Shown here in pieces: positions 1 to 5,978 of a DNA stretch of 7,268 bases. The stretch covers positions 1 to 7,268 of the forward strand of contig JAIFMA010000001.1 in NCBI GenBank assembly GCA_020048795.1. Reading direction: 5' to 3'. The stretch's first letter is position 1, and the number at the start of each line of letters is the position of its first letter. The stretch is from Rhodoferax sp. (GTDB lineage Bacteria > Pseudomonadota > Gammaproteobacteria > Burkholderiales > Burkholderiaceae_C). A program made the position numbers and the translations under genes. The notes under the pieces are model-generated. The model saw nothing but the letters and a program-made list of their open reading frames with translations, ran no database searches and was not told where the DNA came from.

Positions 1-77
1 TGGTGGTGATAGGTGGATTTGAACCACCGACATCAGCATTATGAATGCTGCGCTCTAACCAACTGAGCTATATCACC
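1..77 (-). tRNA. tRNA-Met (CAU), elongator type
   Basis: Read on the minus strand, this folds into a complete 77-base cloverleaf: a 7-bp acceptor stem (GGTGATA with TATCACC), discriminator A, encoded CCA end at positions 3-1, a D arm with GCTC/GAGC, an anticodon stem CAGCA/TGCTG enclosing loop TTCATAA, and a T arm GGTGG/CCACC with TTCAAAT. The anticodon is CAT. The acceptor stem starts with a normal G-C pair, and the molecule lacks the unpaired first base and the three G-C pairs in the anticodon stem that mark initiator tRNA, so the elongator type is favoured. A tRNA-Ile whose CAU anticodon is modified to lysidine cannot be fully excluded by eye, but the loop and body look like elongator Met. 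It is downstream of, and on the same strand as, the enoyl-CoA hydratase, with its own -10 box. Confidence 0.95.
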
Positions 78-88
78 AACGGAGCAGG

Positions 89-118
89 ATTATAGCGAGT
101 AGCAAAGGCTACTTGCAG
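89..118 (-). promoter_or_regulatory. Promoter of the tRNA-Met gene
   Basis: On the minus strand a consensus -10 box TATAAT lies at 94-89, which would start transcription near 82, a few bases before the mature tRNA 5' end at 77. The bases between the -10 box and the predicted start (CCTGCTC) are GC-rich, as in the discriminator of stably expressed, stringently controlled RNA promoters. The best -35 match is CTGCAA at 118-113 with an 18-base spacer, only three of six consensus bases, so the -35 is weak. The -35 region overlaps the hairpin at 95-116. Confidence 0.6.
95..116 (-). terminator. Hairpin after enoyl-CoA hydratase, possible terminator
   Basis: A 9-position stem with a 4-base loop (arms at 95-103 and 108-116) lies 8 bases past the enoyl-CoA hydratase stop codon. 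Six inner pairs, AGTAGC with GCTACT, are perfect. On the minus-strand RNA one outer pair is a C-A mismatch. No run of U follows on the minus strand, so it is not a classic intrinsic terminator. It may end or protect the upstream mRNA and it sits inside the tRNA promoter region. Confidence 0.35.
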
Positions 119-123
119 CCAGA

Positions 124-903
124 TCACAGGTGCGTGAAAACGGCTTTACGCTTACTGACAAAAGCATCCATGCCTTCTTTCTGATCTGCCGTGGCAAACA
201 GGGCGTGAAACAGACGGCGCTCAAACATGACACCATCGCTTAGGCCACTTTCAAACGCCCGGTTAACCGATTCCTTGACCGCCATGGTGGCGATTTGTGA
301 GTACTCACTGATCATCAGAGCCGCGCCCAGCGCTTCATCCATCAGTTTGTCCAGCGGCACCACACGGCTGACCAGTCCAGCCCGCTCAGCCTCCACTGCA
401 TCCATCATGCGCCCGGTCAACGCTAAGTCCATGGCTTTGGCCTTACCCACCGAGCGCGGCAGACGCTGCGTGCCACCCGCACCCGGAATGGTGCCAAGCT
501 TGATCTCGGGTTGGCCAAAACGGGCATTGTCCGCAGCAATGATGAAGTCGCACATCATCGCCAGTTCACAACCGCCACCCAGCGCAAAACCGCTGACCGC
601 CGCAATGACGGGCTTGCGTATGCTGCGGATTTGTTCCCAGTTTCGGGTGATGAAATCGCCCTTGTACACATCAGCAAAGCTGTAACTGGCCATGCCGCCG
701 ATATCTGCCCCGGCAGCGAAGGCTTTCTCGCTGCCGGTGATGATCATGCAGCCAATCGCTGGGTCAACGTCAAAGGCTTGTAGCGCTGCACCCAGTTCGG
801 TCATTAGCTGATCGTTGAGCGCATTGAGCTGTTTGGGCCGGTTCAGCGTGACCACGCCCACCTTGTCAGCCTCGGTCCGTATGGTGATGAATTCAAAAGT
901 CAT
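124..903 (-). CDS. Enoyl-CoA hydratase (crotonase family)
   Basis: A 259-residue short-chain enoyl-CoA hydratase, the usual length for the family, predicted to hydrate trans-2-enoyl-CoA to the 3-hydroxyacyl-CoA in cytoplasmic fatty-acid or aromatic-acid catabolism. The CoA-binding and oxyanion-hole segment AAGADI is near residues 63-68, and the second oxyanion glycine is in ALGGGCELAM (107-116). Both catalytic glutamates of the mitochondrial enzyme are kept: E113 in GGCEL and E133 in FGQPEI, followed by GTIPGAGGTQRLPR (137-150). Having both favours a true hydratase over an isomerase or another crotonase. The start at 903 is chosen because AGGAG (914-910) lies 6 bases upstream and the family N-terminus begins there. 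The frame stays open to an ATG at 1017, which would overlap the M61 gene. The gene follows the M61 gene after 80 bases. Its exact substrate cannot be read from sequence. Confidence 0.95.
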   Translation of the reverse strand: MTFEFITIRTEADKVGVVTLNRPKQLNALNDQLMTELGAALQAFDVDPAIGCMIITGSEKAFAAGADIGGMASYSFADVYKGDFITRNWEQIRSIRKPVIAAVSGFALGGGCELAMMCDFIIAADNARFGQPEIKLGTIPGAGGTQRLPRSVGKAKAMDLALTGRMMDAVEAERAGLVSRVVPLDKLMDEALGAALMISEYSQIATMAVKESVNRAFESGLSDGVMFERRLFHALFATADQKEGMDAFVSKRKAVFTHL

Positions 904-909
904 GGGGTG

Positions 910-914
910 CTCCT
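910..914 (-). promoter_or_regulatory. Ribosome-binding site fixing the hydratase start
   Basis: AGGAG on the minus strand with a 6-base spacer to the ATG at 903-901. This is the reason for preferring the 259-residue product over the 297-residue reading that starts at 1017, which has no comparable site and adds 38 residues not typical of the family. Confidence 0.75.
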
Positions 915-983
915 GGATAAATGGTTGAACAGAAAACTTCATACAAAAATCGGCTGTAACGCCCGTTTCATGTGCGCAAGCAG

Positions 984-2801
984 CTAGCTTTTTTGTAACA
1001 TTGAAGACCCTAGCCATTGGCTCACCGGGCCTGGATCGGATACACCGAGCTTGACCTGCATGATCAATTCAGGAAGTGTCATTGGCAATTCCGTCAAGCG
1101 TCTGTCGCGAGCGATCAGGGCCTTGAATGTTTGGGCTTGGCCCAAATACAGCGGCAATTCATCCAGCCGGTTCAGCCGCCAGCCTGGCCCTGGCTTGCCA
1201 GTGCCAGCCGCAATACCCAGCCATTCATCACCCGATGCGAAACCCGCTTGTTCTGCCGCACTACCGCGCAAAACACTCTTGATGAGAATGCCATTTTGCT
1301 CGGTGACCTGCAGGCCCAGTTGGTCGGCCAGCGGCGCTGGTTCTTCAGTGAATTGCACACCCTGGCGTTGCAACAACTCACGCAAGGGCAGGTCGTTGGT
1401 GCCGTGGACCCACCGCGCGATGGTTTTATCAAACGATTGTCCTGCTAGTTCGGCCAGCACAGCCAACAGGTCTTTTTCGGTCATCGGCCCGGCCTGGCAG
1501 CGCCGCCACAGCGCCTGCATCACCGCGTCCAGGCTGGTTTTACCAGCCTGGCGCAGGCTCAGATCGAGACACAGTGCCACCAACGAACCCTTGGTGTAGT
1601 AACTGATGGTGGCGTTGACAGTGTTTTCATCTTGCCGGTAGTACTTGATCCAGGCATCAAAGCTGGCCTGCGCCACACTTTGCACCTGCCGGCCAGGGGT
1701 TTGCAGCACCTGATTGATGGTTTTTTCCAACAACGCCAGGTAAGTAGCATCGTCAATCCGGTCGGCGCGACGCAGCAGCAAGTCATCGTAATAACTGGTA
1801 AAGCCCTCAAAAAACCACAATAAATCAGTGTAGTTTTCCTGGCTGTAGTCATACCTGGCAAACTCTGCCGGACGCAGACGCTTGACGTTCCAGGTGTGAA
1901 AGTACTCATGACTGATCAGCCCGAGCAGCTTGGTATAACCGTCTGTCGGACCCAGTGCTTGGGTTTGCGTCAGCCGCGGCAAATCAGCACGTTTGCAAAT
2001 CAGCGCCGTGGCATGGCGGTGCTCCAGCCCGCCATACCCGTTGTCGACGGCATTGAGCATGAACAAATAATGCTGGTGTGGAACCTGATCGCGACCTGCA
2101 CGGTGTTTGCCGTGGGTGCGCTTGCCGTGCCAAAAGCTGATCTCGGCCTCGCAGATGGCCTGGGTGTCTGTTAGCAGGCGCGCACCGTCAAAGCCAGGGG
2201 CGGCACCGGCTACAACAAATCGGTGGGGAACCTCGCCGGCTACAAAAGTGCCGCTCCAGAATGACCCCATCTCTACCGGTGAATCGACCAGTTCTTCGTA
2301 ATTGCTTGCCCAATAGGTACCAAAGCCCTTCGGCGATATTTTTCGCCCCATCAAGGCAGTGGCCACTTGCCAATCAGCCGGCAGACCCGCACCGATTAAG
2401 GTCAGGTCATGCGGCCGGTCTTCCTGGCCATGCACGCGCAGGCACAGGCTGGTGCCATTGAAAAAACCACGCTGCGTATCCAGCCAGGCCGTGCGTACCG
2501 AGTTATCGAACGCATAGACTTCATAGGTGAGGATCAGCGGACGGCCTGCTTCACATTGGGCTTGCCAGGTGCATTTGTCCAATTGGGTCAGGCTGATGTC
2601 CGCCCTGCCCTGCCGGGCTTTCAGATGCTGCAGGTTTTTGGCGAACTCGCGCACCAAGTAGCTGCCAGCAATCCAGACCGGCAAACTGACCGTCTGCCTG
2701 CTTGTAGGCTGCTCAACCCTTAACGTGACTTCAAAGAGGTGGGCATGCAGACTGAGTGCCTGCACCTTGTAGGCTACCTGAGCGTGGGGTCTGCCCGTCA
2801 T
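984..2801 (-). CDS. M61 family metallopeptidase with PDZ domain (glycyl aminopeptidase-like)
   Basis: A 605-residue zinc peptidase of family M61, whose characterised member is a glycyl aminopeptidase from Sphingomonas. The N-terminal beta-rich domain (about 5-200) contains SLPVWIAGSYLVREFAKNL (39-57), typical of the family. The catalytic domain has GGLEH (257-261), then the zinc motif HEYFH (298-302: ligands H298 and H302, base E299) followed by TWNVKRLRP, and WFFEGFTSYY (329-338), where E332 is the likely third ligand. A PDZ-like domain covers roughly 490-570 (LGLQV, then AAEQAGFASGDEWL). No signal peptide is visible, so it is probably cytoplasmic. The ATG overlaps the dsbC stop by 4 bases (ATGA), implying translational coupling. 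No strong Shine-Dalgarno sequence precedes it. The peptide substrate is not deducible here. Confidence 0.93.
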   Translation of the reverse strand: MTGRPHAQVAYKVQALSLHAHLFEVTLRVEQPTSRQTVSLPVWIAGSYLVREFAKNLQHLKARQGRADISLTQLDKCTWQAQCEAGRPLILTYEVYAFDNSVRTAWLDTQRGFFNGTSLCLRVHGQEDRPHDLTLIGAGLPADWQVATALMGRKISPKGFGTYWASNYEELVDSPVEMGSFWSGTFVAGEVPHRFVVAGAAPGFDGARLLTDTQAICEAEISFWHGKRTHGKHRAGRDQVPHQHYLFMLNAVDNGYGGLEHRHATALICKRADLPRLTQTQALGPTDGYTKLLGLISHEYFHTWNVKRLRPAEFARYDYSQENYTDLLWFFEGFTSYYDDLLLRRADRIDDATYLALLEKTINQVLQTPGRQVQSVAQASFDAWIKYYRQDENTVNATISYYTKGSLVALCLDLSLRQAGKTSLDAVMQALWRRCQAGPMTEKDLLAVLAELAGQSFDKTIARWVHGTNDLPLRELLQRQGVQFTEEPAPLADQLGLQVTEQNGILIKSVLRGSAAEQAGFASGDEWLGIAAGTGKPGPGWRLNRLDELPLYLGQAQTFKALIARDRRLTELPMTLPELIMQVKLGVSDPGPVSQWLGSSMLQKS

Positions 2802-3514
2802 TTGCCAGCCGCTTGCGCCAGACGTTGCTCCACCTGATCGGTGCCAATGGCGCCGGGCACCCGTGACCCGTCGGCAAATATCAAGGTGGGCGTGCCAGTG
2901 ATCTTGTGTTTCTTACCCATCTGGATGTTTCTGTCAACCGCCGCCGTGTCACATTTGGCACTGGCTGGCTCAACATCGCTGAGCATCCAGTCCTGCCAGG
3001 TTTTGCCTTTGTCCCTGGCGCACCAGATATTTTTGGATTTTTCAACCGAAGCCGGCCCCAACACGGGGTAGAGGAACATGTGAATGGTGATGTTGTTGAC
3101 CTTTTGCAGGCCTTCTTCAAAACGCTTGCAGTAACCACAATTGGGGTCTTCAAACACCGCCAGCTTGCGCTTGCCATTGCCACGGACGATAGTGAATGCG
3201 TCCTTGAGCGGGAGCGCGTCAAAGGCAATGGCGGTCAACTTGTCCACCCGCTCTTCGGTCAGGTTGCGCTTTTGCTTGGTGTCGATCAGATTGCCTTGCA
3301 CCAGGTAGTTGGCTTCCGCATCGGTGTAATAAATGTCGGTGCCGTTCACGCGAATTTCGTACAGCCCGGCTATCGGGGTCTTGCTGACCTCGTCAATTTT
3401 TTCCAGCTGCGGAATGCGTGCTGCCAGGTTCTTGCGAATGCTGGCCTCCTGGGCGCTGGCGTTGGTGGCTGCCAGCATGACGCAGGCGATCAGGGTGCTA
3501 GAGAGTCTTTTCAT
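2798..3514 (-). CDS. dsbC: Thiol:disulfide interchange protein DsbC
   Basis: A 238-residue periplasmic disulfide isomerase that reshuffles wrong disulfides in exported proteins and is normally kept reduced by DsbD. Residues 1-21 form a Sec signal peptide: MKR, a hydrophobic core, then ASA with cleavage before Q22. This leaves about 217 mature residues, close to E. coli DsbC. An N-terminal dimerisation domain (about 22-80) is joined by a linker to a thioredoxin fold with active site CGYC (126-129) in FEDPNCGYCKRFE, identical in dipeptide to E. coli DsbC. The cis-proline is in TGTPT (P209). A second pair, C165 and C188, matches the structural disulfide. I chose the start at 3514 because MKRL is a proper signal-peptide beginning. 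An ATG at 3535 would add seven residues and overlap the upstream stop as TAATG. The gene is 20 bases from the hydroxylase and overlaps the M61 start. Confidence 0.95.
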   Translation of the reverse strand: MKRLSSTLIACVMLAATNASAQEASIRKNLAARIPQLEKIDEVSKTPIAGLYEIRVNGTDIYYTDAEANYLVQGNLIDTKQKRNLTEERVDKLTAIAFDALPLKDAFTIVRGNGKRKLAVFEDPNCGYCKRFEEGLQKVNNITIHMFLYPVLGPASVEKSKNIWCARDKGKTWQDWMLSDVEPASAKCDTAAVDRNIQMGKKHKITGTPTLIFADGSRVPGAIGTDQVEQRLAQAAGK

Positions 3515-3534
3515 GTTGATCCAGTCATAAACCA

Positions 3535-4653
3535 TTAAAGCCCCATGGCATACCGCGCCGCCCAGTCCTTGGCCAACCGGCTACGCTCGAAACCATTCAT
3601 GCCCCAGTTGCGCAGCGTCTGCCAGGGCGCCCCTTCCTTTGAGAACAACTGCTGCAAACCATCCATGGCCAACGCAGTGGCACTCACCTCGGTACGGCGG
3701 GCACGTTCATAGCGGCGCAACAGCCGGACATCCCCCACCGGGCGCCAGTATTCACGAGCCTGCAAGATACTAGCCAGCTCGGCTACGTCACCCAGCCCGA
3801 GATTGAGTCCTTGCCCGGCCAGTGGATGCACATTGTGTGCAGCGTCACCCGCCAGCGCCCAGGCTTGTCCATCGGCCGAGCCGATCCAGCAACTGGCCTG
3901 TGCCGACTGCAAAGGCCAAGCACTACGCTGGCTGATCAGACGCAGTTTGCCAAGGCTGTGGCCGCTGACCTGCTCCAGTTCGGCACAAAAATCTTCCTCG
4001 CTGGCATCGAGCAGGTCTTGTGCCCGGCTATCTTGTACCGACCAGACCACGGCAACCGTGCTTCCATGAACGCCATCCAGCGGCAAAAATGCCAGGATTT
4101 CCCCCGGCGTGAACCACTGGAGTGCCATTTGTGCATGCGGGTGTTCACAGGCCAGGCGCACAGCAATTGCGCGCTGCGGGTAGCGTGCAACTGCAAACTC
4201 GACACCGAACTCTTCACGCGTACGGCTGGCCTTACCTTCACAGACCACCGTCAAAACCGCGGGCGCAGCGCTGTCGAGCAGTTCAATCTGCGGCTGAAAA
4301 CGCAGCGCATCGCTTAACCGGGCTTCCAGTGTCGGCACGTCCACAATCCAGGTTAGCGCTGGCACCGCCAAGTCTGCCGCGTCAAAATTGACTTCGCCGC
4401 CTTCGTCGCCCAGTACCTGCATGCGTGTCACGGCCGTGGCGTGCAAATCGTCAGGCCAGCAGCGCACTGACTCCAGCAAGGTTCTGGATTTGGCGTTCAG
4501 GGCATAGGCCCGAACGTCAGGCCCCGCTGGCAGCAGTGCACCGGGCGACCTCGCAACCAGCCCGACGTGCAGTCGCTCGCGTGCCAGCAACAGCGCCAGG
4601 GCGTGACCCACAATGCCACCGCCGCGAATGCAAATATCAAAATGTTCCGTCAT
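3535..4653 (-). CDS. UbiH/UbiF/VisC-family FAD-dependent hydroxylase
   Basis: A 372-residue flavoprotein monooxygenase of the group that hydroxylates ubiquinone precursors (UbiH, UbiF, UbiI, COQ6). It shows the FAD dinucleotide-binding loop GGGIVG (11-16) after a short beta strand, DVRAYALN (46-53) where the family has its conserved arginine segment, and the strong C-terminal signature ALAGDAAHNVHPLAGQGLNLG (266-286 region) that binds the FAD ribityl chain. The middle DG motif appears as CEG (138-140, E139 for the usual Asp), and the segment before it (about 120-137) is short: the whole protein is about 20 residues below E. coli UbiH or UbiF. The start is uncertain. MTEHFDICIRGGG at 4653 fits the family N-terminus, and ATG 4662 and TTG 4686 are alternatives, none with a good Shine-Dalgarno. 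It leads a compact minus-strand set with dsbC. The ring position it hydroxylates is unknown. Confidence 0.87.
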   Translation of the reverse strand: MTEHFDICIRGGGIVGHALALLLARERLHVGLVARSPGALLPAGPDVRAYALNAKSRTLLESVRCWPDDLHATAVTRMQVLGDEGGEVNFDAADLAVPALTWIVDVPTLEARLSDALRFQPQIELLDSAAPAVLTVVCEGKASRTREEFGVEFAVARYPQRAIAVRLACEHPHAQMALQWFTPGEILAFLPLDGVHGSTVAVVWSVQDSRAQDLLDASEEDFCAELEQVSGHSLGKLRLISQRSAWPLQSAQASCWIGSADGQAWALAGDAAHNVHPLAGQGLNLGLGDVAELASILQAREYWRPVGDVRLLRRYERARRTEVSATALAMDGLQQLFSKEGAPWQTLRNWGMNGFERSRLAKDWAARYAMGL

Positions 4654-4677
4654 GCCTGCCATTGTAGAAGTGCATGA

Positions 4678-4696
4678 GCCACCCAAGCCACCCCGG
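4678..4696 (-). repeat. Short tandem repeat upstream of the hydroxylase
   Basis: On the minus strand the 8-mer GGGTGGCT occurs twice in immediate succession (GGGGTGGCT then TGGGTGGCT), 25 bases before the chosen hydroxylase start. The G-rich runs could act as a distant ribosome-binding region or be chance. No function is visible. Confidence 0.35.
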
Positions 4697-4718
4697 GTTT
4701 GAACATGCCGCCACGTCT

Positions 4719-4743
4719 GAGGGCTTTGGTATCGGATGCCCTC
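4719..4743 (-). terminator. Hairpin after hemerythrin, possible terminator
   Basis: Perfect 6-bp inverted repeat GAGGGC (4719-4724) and GCCCTC (4738-4743) around a 13-base loop, starting 10 bases after the hemerythrin stop codon in the 99-base gap before the hydroxylase gene. The stem is GC-rich but no U run follows on the minus strand. It may separate the hemerythrin transcript from the hydroxylase-dsbC-M61 cluster. As an intrinsic terminator it would be atypical. Confidence 0.4.
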
Positions 4744-4752
4744 GATGGCTGA

Positions 4753-5127
4753 CTAGTTCACATAGTCAGCCAGCTTTGTGTCGGCCAACTCGATATGGCT
4801 GATAAGCCAGTCTGCCAAAAAACTGCCCCAGACTTCCTTGACAAAAGTTCTATTGGCGACACTGTCGGCAAACGCACTCAATCGGTCGAGCAACTCGCCA
4901 TGTTCCTCCAGATGTGCGGAGATTTCCGGATAGTGGACTCTTCGCATCAGGTCTTCCTCATGCGAAAAGTGAAGCCGCGTGAACTTGAACAGATCAATAA
5001 GACACTTCGTCTGGCTGATGGTGTCAGCGGCCTCAAGAAACCGGTTTACCCGGACAAACAGCTCCTGATGCTGTTCATCCATTTCTGCGTTTCCAACCTT
5101 GTGGGAATCACCCCATTCGATGAGCAT
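4753..5127 (-). CDS. Bacteriohemerythrin (single-domain)
   Basis: A 124-residue hemerythrin-domain protein that should bind O2 at a non-haem di-iron site in the cytoplasm. All seven canonical ligands are present in order: H20 in MDEQHQELF, H53 and E57 in LHFSHEEDLM, H72 and H76 in HLEEHGELL, and H111 and D116 in WLISHIELADTKL. The N-terminal tryptophan segment (IEWGDSHKVGNAEMDEQH, 3-20) is also standard. There is no fused signalling domain, so an oxygen store, sensor or delivery role is likely, but the partner is unknown. The start at 5127 is preferred because AAAGG (5138-5134) lies 6 bases upstream and it matches the family N-terminus. An in-frame ATG at 5184 would add 19 residues without a clear ribosome-binding site. 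It is divergent from the hsp20 gene and on the same strand as the downstream hydroxylase. Confidence 0.95.
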   Translation of the reverse strand: MLIEWGDSHKVGNAEMDEQHQELFVRVNRFLEAADTISQTKCLIDLFKFTRLHFSHEEDLMRRVHYPEISAHLEEHGELLDRLSAFADSVANRTFVKEVWGSFLADWLISHIELADTKLADYVN

Positions 5128-5259
5128 ATGATGCCTTTGATGTGTTTGTGCACCCACTGCGGGTCTTCTAGCAATTTCAACCATCCGTTATTGCCCAAGC
5201 TTCATCAGCGGCAACGCCTCCACCACGATGATGCTAATTGAATGTGGGCAAAAACCCAA

Positions 5260-5275
5260 TCAGGTTAAGTCCTGA
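5260..5275. promoter_or_regulatory. Near-palindrome TCAGG-N6-CCTGA, possible operator
   Basis: Perfect 5-bp arms TCAGG (5260-5264) and CCTGA (5271-5275) around TTAAGT. A further CAGG (5282-5285) and CCTG (5293-5296) pair follows at similar spacing, so four half-sites fall within 37 bases, about 60 bases upstream of the hsp20 -35 box. This could be a protein-binding site for either divergent gene. No matching regulator is encoded in the window. Confidence 0.3.
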
Positions 5276-5353
5276 GATGTCCAGGAAAAACACCTGAGTA
5301 CGCAGTCCAATATCGCACCTTGGGTGATACAGGGTAGGAACTGAACCTCGGTA

Positions 5354-5382
5354 CTTGAAAAGACACTCTCTGGCCCCCATTT
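5354..5382 (+). promoter_or_regulatory. Sigma-32 (RpoH) heat-shock promoter of hsp20
   Basis: The -35 element CTTGAAA (5354-5360) is followed after 14 bases by CCCCATTT (5375-5382), matching the known RpoH consensus CTTGAAA, 13-17 bases, CCCCATnT at essentially every position. The predicted transcription start is near 5389, giving an untranslated leader of about 55 bases before the hsp20 ATG. It is on the plus strand and in the right place for a heat-shock chaperone gene, so I infer RpoH control of hsp20. Confidence 0.88.
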
Positions 5383-5390
5383 TCATGACG

Positions 5391-5411
5391 GAAAGCGATG
5401 TGTCAGCTTTC
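5391..5411 (+). promoter_or_regulatory. Leader hairpin of the hsp20 mRNA
   Basis: Perfect 6-bp inverted repeat GAAAGC (5391-5396) and GCTTTC (5406-5411) with a 9-base loop, located at the very 5' end of the predicted hsp20 transcript. It does not cover the ribosome-binding site. A 5' stabilising stem is possible. A thermometer role would need the weaker pairing of CTTT at 5414-5417 with the AAAG inside the Shine-Dalgarno region (5430-5433), which I regard as speculative. Confidence 0.35.
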
Positions 5412-5443
5412 TGCTTTGATGTACTTGAAAAAGGAGAACCCAA

Positions 5444-5875
5444 ATGAGCGCCCTGAGTAACCGCAGCTATCTCATGAATGACTTTTTCCGCGACATAGCA
5501 CCTGCCTTTTACGTCCGGCCATTGCATGGCGATGCGTCGCCAACGCCAGCGCAGATCAAGCTGGATGTGAAAGAAAGCAAGACTGCTTACACCGTGCAGG
5601 CTGAGATACCCGGTGTCCCCAAGGAAGACATCCACGTTTCAGTCGATGGAAACCTAGTCACCCTGCAGGCTGAAGTCAAGCAGCAGGACAGCACAAGTGA
5701 CGGAGAAAATTCGCTTCGCAGTGAACGCTATTTCGGCGCAGTGTCGCGCAGCTTCCAGTTACCGATGGACATTGACCAAGCCAGCTCAAAGGCCAAATTT
5801 GACAACGGTGTGCTGACCCTGACACTGCCAAAAAAACTCGCAGCCAACGTCGCTCACAAACTGACGATTGACTAG
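5444..5875 (+). CDS. Small heat-shock protein, Hsp20 / alpha-crystallin family
   Basis: A 143-residue ATP-independent holdase chaperone that binds unfolding proteins in the cytoplasm and hands them to DnaK/ClpB. A short N-terminal arm (1-36, with FFRDIAPAFYVRPL at 14-27) precedes the alpha-crystallin domain (about 37-130): IKLDVKESKTAYTVQAEIPGV (38-58 region), then EDIHVSVDGNLVTLQAE, the beta6-loop segment with RSERYFGAVSRSFQLP (92-107), and the signature NGVLTLTLPK (121-130). The C-terminal tail ends HKLTID, giving an I/L-x-I/V type anchor (L140-T-I142) used for oligomer assembly. A strong Shine-Dalgarno AAGGAG (5431-5436) sits 7 bases before the ATG, supporting this start over the Met at residue 11. 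The gene is preceded by a consensus sigma-32 promoter and followed by a long hairpin, so it is probably a single-gene transcript. Length and features are normal for the family. Confidence 0.97.
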   Translation: MSALSNRSYLMNDFFRDIAPAFYVRPLHGDASPTPAQIKLDVKESKTAYTVQAEIPGVPKEDIHVSVDGNLVTLQAEVKQQDSTSDGENSLRSERYFGAVSRSFQLPMDIDQASSKAKFDNGVLTLTLPKKLAANVAHKLTID

Positions 5876-5883
5876 ACGACCCT

Positions 5884-5917
5884 CTGGGCGGTTTGGACTA
5901 AGCACCCAACCGCTCAG
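5884..5917 (+). terminator. Strong hairpin after hsp20, likely transcript end
   Basis: Thirteen-position stem (5884-5896 with 5905-5917) around an 8-base loop, beginning 9 bases after the hsp20 stop. It has eleven Watson-Crick pairs, one G:U pair (5887/5914) and one U-C mismatch (5894/5907), and is GC-rich at its base. No run of T follows, only GTTTCTTG about 10 bases later, so it is not a textbook intrinsic terminator. It could end transcription with help from Rho or protect the mRNA 3' end. Confidence 0.5.
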
Positions 5918-5956
5918 ATGCGCCACGTTTCTTGTCGACTTCCATGCAGCCAACTG

Positions 5957-5978
5957 AGCTCCGTTTCTTGCCGGAGCT
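5957..5978. repeat. Perfect 7-bp inverted repeat
   Basis: AGCTCCG (5957-5963) and CGGAGCT (5972-5978) flank an 8-base loop TTTCTTGC. The stem is GC-rich and lies about 40 bases past the hsp20 terminal hairpin. No T run follows in either direction. It may be a second processing or termination hairpin or a DNA-binding site. Confidence 0.4.

Larger units (their letters stand above)
5128..5443. other. Divergent intergenic region, hemerythrin / hsp20
   Basis: 316 bases without a convincing gene. The hsp20 side holds a strong sigma-32 promoter (5354-5382) and a leader hairpin. The centre holds a set of CAGG/CCTG half-sites, including the near-palindrome TCAGG-6-CCTGA at 5260-5275, and a small inverted repeat TGGG-6-CCCA at 5245-5258. 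On the hemerythrin side I see only a weak minus-strand promoter-like pair (TTGCCG, 17 bases, ATAACG) and do not call it. Open frames through the region are antisense extensions of hsp20 or upstream extensions of hemerythrin. Confidence 0.6.

Noticed and set aside
945..965. Possible terminator after the M61 gene (short stem followed by five T on the minus strand)
   Set aside because: The stem is only three base pairs (GGC/GCC), too weak to call.
904..1017. 38-residue N-terminal extension of the enoyl-CoA hydratase
   Set aside because: It overlaps the end of the M61 gene, lacks a ribosome-binding site and is not part of the crotonase fold. The internal ATG at 903 has AGGAG at proper spacing.
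2906..3538. 210-codon plus-strand frame
   Set aside because: Entirely antisense to dsbC, which has a complete signal peptide and CGYC site.
5234..5635. 133-codon minus-strand frame over the hsp20 start and promoter
   Set aside because: Antisense to the hsp20 N-terminus and its promoter, with no family resemblance.
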